A program made the translations under genes and the position numbers. Below the pieces are notes generated by a model, which did not search any database, had not been told where the DNA came from, and saw only the letters and a program-made list of their open reading frames with translations. Shown one piece after another: positions 52,055-52,967 of a DNA stretch of 52,967 bases; position 1 is the first letter of the stretch; each line of letters opens with the position of its first letter. Origin of the DNA: Ornithinimicrobium sp. CNJ-824 (lineage in GTDB: Bacteria > Actinomycetota > Actinomycetes > Actinomycetales > Dermatophilaceae); contig NZ_MKKA01000016.1 of NCBI RefSeq assembly GCF_001942405.1, forward strand, positions 1 to 52,967, read 5' to 3'.

Positions 52055-52843
52055 TCACCGCCCCTCGGCCAGCAGCCGCGGCACCGTTGTGAAGCCGTAG
52101 CCCAGCGCCCGCAGGTCGGCGATCATCCCCGGCAGCGCGTCGGCGTCGAGCGTGGAGCCGTCCTCCGGGTGGGCGCCCACGTGCATGAGCACGACCTGGC
52201 CGGGGCGGGCGGTGTCCCGCACCCGGTCCCGGACGACGTCGGTCGTGATGCCACCGCTCGTGCCCTGCCACCCGAGGGTGTCCACCGTCCAGCGGATCGG
52301 CACGTAGCCCTCGTCGTTGACCACCTCGATGTCCAACGGCGTCCGGTCGCCGAACGGGAACCGGAACAGCGGCGCCGTCGCCCGGCCGGTCAGGGCCGAG
52401 ATGGCCCCGTCGGCGCGCACCAGCTCGTCGTGGATCTCGGCGTTGGTGGAGTCGGGGAAGGACACGTGCGTGTCGCTGTGGTTGCCGACCGGGTGGCCGG
52501 CCCGCGCGATCGCCGTGACGCCGCCGGGGTAGGCGCGGGCGAAGTCGCCGGTGACGAAGAAGGTGGCCGGCACGCCCTCCTCCCGCAGAGTCCCCAGGAT
52601 GGAGGCCAGCGCGGCGTCCGAGGCGCCGCCGTCGAAGGTCAGCGCGACGACGGCCCGGTCGGTGTCGAAGGCCTCGACGTCCAGCCCGGCCCACTCGCCC
52701 ACGGTCGTCCACGGGTCCGGCAGCGGGACGGACGGCGTCGTGGAGGTCGGCGCCGGCGTCGTCGGCGAGGGCCGCACCGTCGGGGACGGGGAGGGGTATG
52801 CCGTGGGCGCCGGTGCCGTGGTCCGGTCAGGCGAGGTGGGCAC
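52055..52843 (-). CDS. Polysaccharide deacetylase (NodB homology), 5' end uncertain
   Basis: 263 codons from GTG 52843. NodB motifs: ALTFDGGASDAAL (first Asp), GNHSDTHVSF (HxxTH zinc ligands), FRFPFGDR (RxPFG) and VVLMHVGAHPEDGS. It would de-N-acetylate a cell-surface glycan. The N-terminal 40 residues are a Pro/Thr/Ser linker without signal peptide, so the true start with a signal or anchor probably lies beyond the window. The same frame stays open to the edge. However, a different frame upstream (52860-52967) gives a better Ser/Pro/Thr linker, which hints at one more indel near 52855. Confidence 0.8.
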   Translation of the reverse strand: MPTSPDRTTAPAPTAYPSPSPTVRPSPTTPAPTSTTPSVPLPDPWTTVGEWAGLDVEAFDTDRAVVALTFDGGASDAALASILGTLREEGVPATFFVTGDFARAYPGGVTAIARAGHPVGNHSDTHVSFPDSTNAEIHDELVRADGAISALTGRATAPLFRFPFGDRTPLDIEVVNDEGYVPIRWTVDTLGWQGTSGGITTDVVRDRVRDTARPGQVVLMHVGAHPEDGSTLDADALPGMIADLRALGYGFTTVPRLLAEGR

Positions 52844-52967
52844 GAGGGGAGGTGGGGGCCGGTGGAGGTGGGCGGTGCCGTGGTCGTCGTCGCGGTCGGG
52901 GACGGGGACTGTCCGAGGGGGAGGGGGTGGGTGGTGGGTCGGTCCGTGCTGGGAGCGGGCGGCCGCG

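Overview
The window is a stretch of very GC-rich chromosomal DNA (I estimate roughly 72-74% G+C by eye). It looks like a Micrococcales-type actinobacterium, perhaps Intrasporangiaceae or a relative. The reasons are near-exclusive G/C third codon positions, GTG starts, a mycothiol-type DinB protein, a LysM-bearing resuscitation-promoting factor, a HAD protein with an Rv0428c-like SH3 domain, and many apparently leaderless genes. In the leaderless genes a TAnnnT -10 box sits 6-9 nt before the start codon. The genus assignment is inference.

Layout. 0-1 kb: the end of an IS1380-like transposase and a gene that seems to have lost its 5' end. 1.2-9.3 kb: housekeeping and metabolic genes (zinc alcohol dehydrogenase, catalase-like protein, flavin/PNPOx protein, phosphoglycerate-mutase-like phosphatase, gluconate kinase and permease, streptomycin-kinase-like protein, small monooxygenase). 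7.9-11.4 kb: a light-related group made of a photolyase, a divergent heliorhodopsin and a TspO-like membrane protein. 12.6-20.8 kb: six translationally coupled glycosyltransferase/WcbI genes and a DinB protein. 20.9-26.4 kb: a pterin/flavin-precursor-like group (CDP-alcohol phosphatidyltransferase, reductase, PTPS homologue, glycosyltransferase, methyltransferase, GTP cyclohydrolase II joined to a RibD reductase). 27.1-31.5 kb: an osmoprotectant ABC transporter. 31.5-34.9 kb: CPBP protease, NmrA-like protein, a B12-binding MerR regulator and a small secreted protein. 35.1-41.5 kb: secreted 5'-nucleotidase, secreted peptidoglycan-binding protein, App1-type phosphatase, Fpg/Nei glycosylase, rhodanese. 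41.6-46.3 kb: HAD hydrolase, AAA ATPase, P1B-type ATPase with a heavy-metal chaperone. 46.3-52.9 kb: malic enzyme, PEP-synthase-like protein, Rpf, DUF3806-type protein, polysaccharide deacetylase.

Two window-wide signals matter for any reader. First, at least ten genes carry an apparent single-base frameshift (eleven sites: ten deletions and one insertion, nearly all in short G/C runs). That density is better explained by uncorrected sequencing indels than by decay, so I treat these genes as probably intact in the organism. Second, the word GTATGC/GCATAC occurs 32 times (16 in each orientation). It accounts for most TAT/ATA trinucleotides in the window and overrides codon choice. Its cause is unknown to me.

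The best candidates for undescribed biology are the PTPS/glycosyltransferase/methyltransferase/RibA-RibD group, the photolyase-heliorhodopsin-TspO group, and the dispersed GTATGC word.
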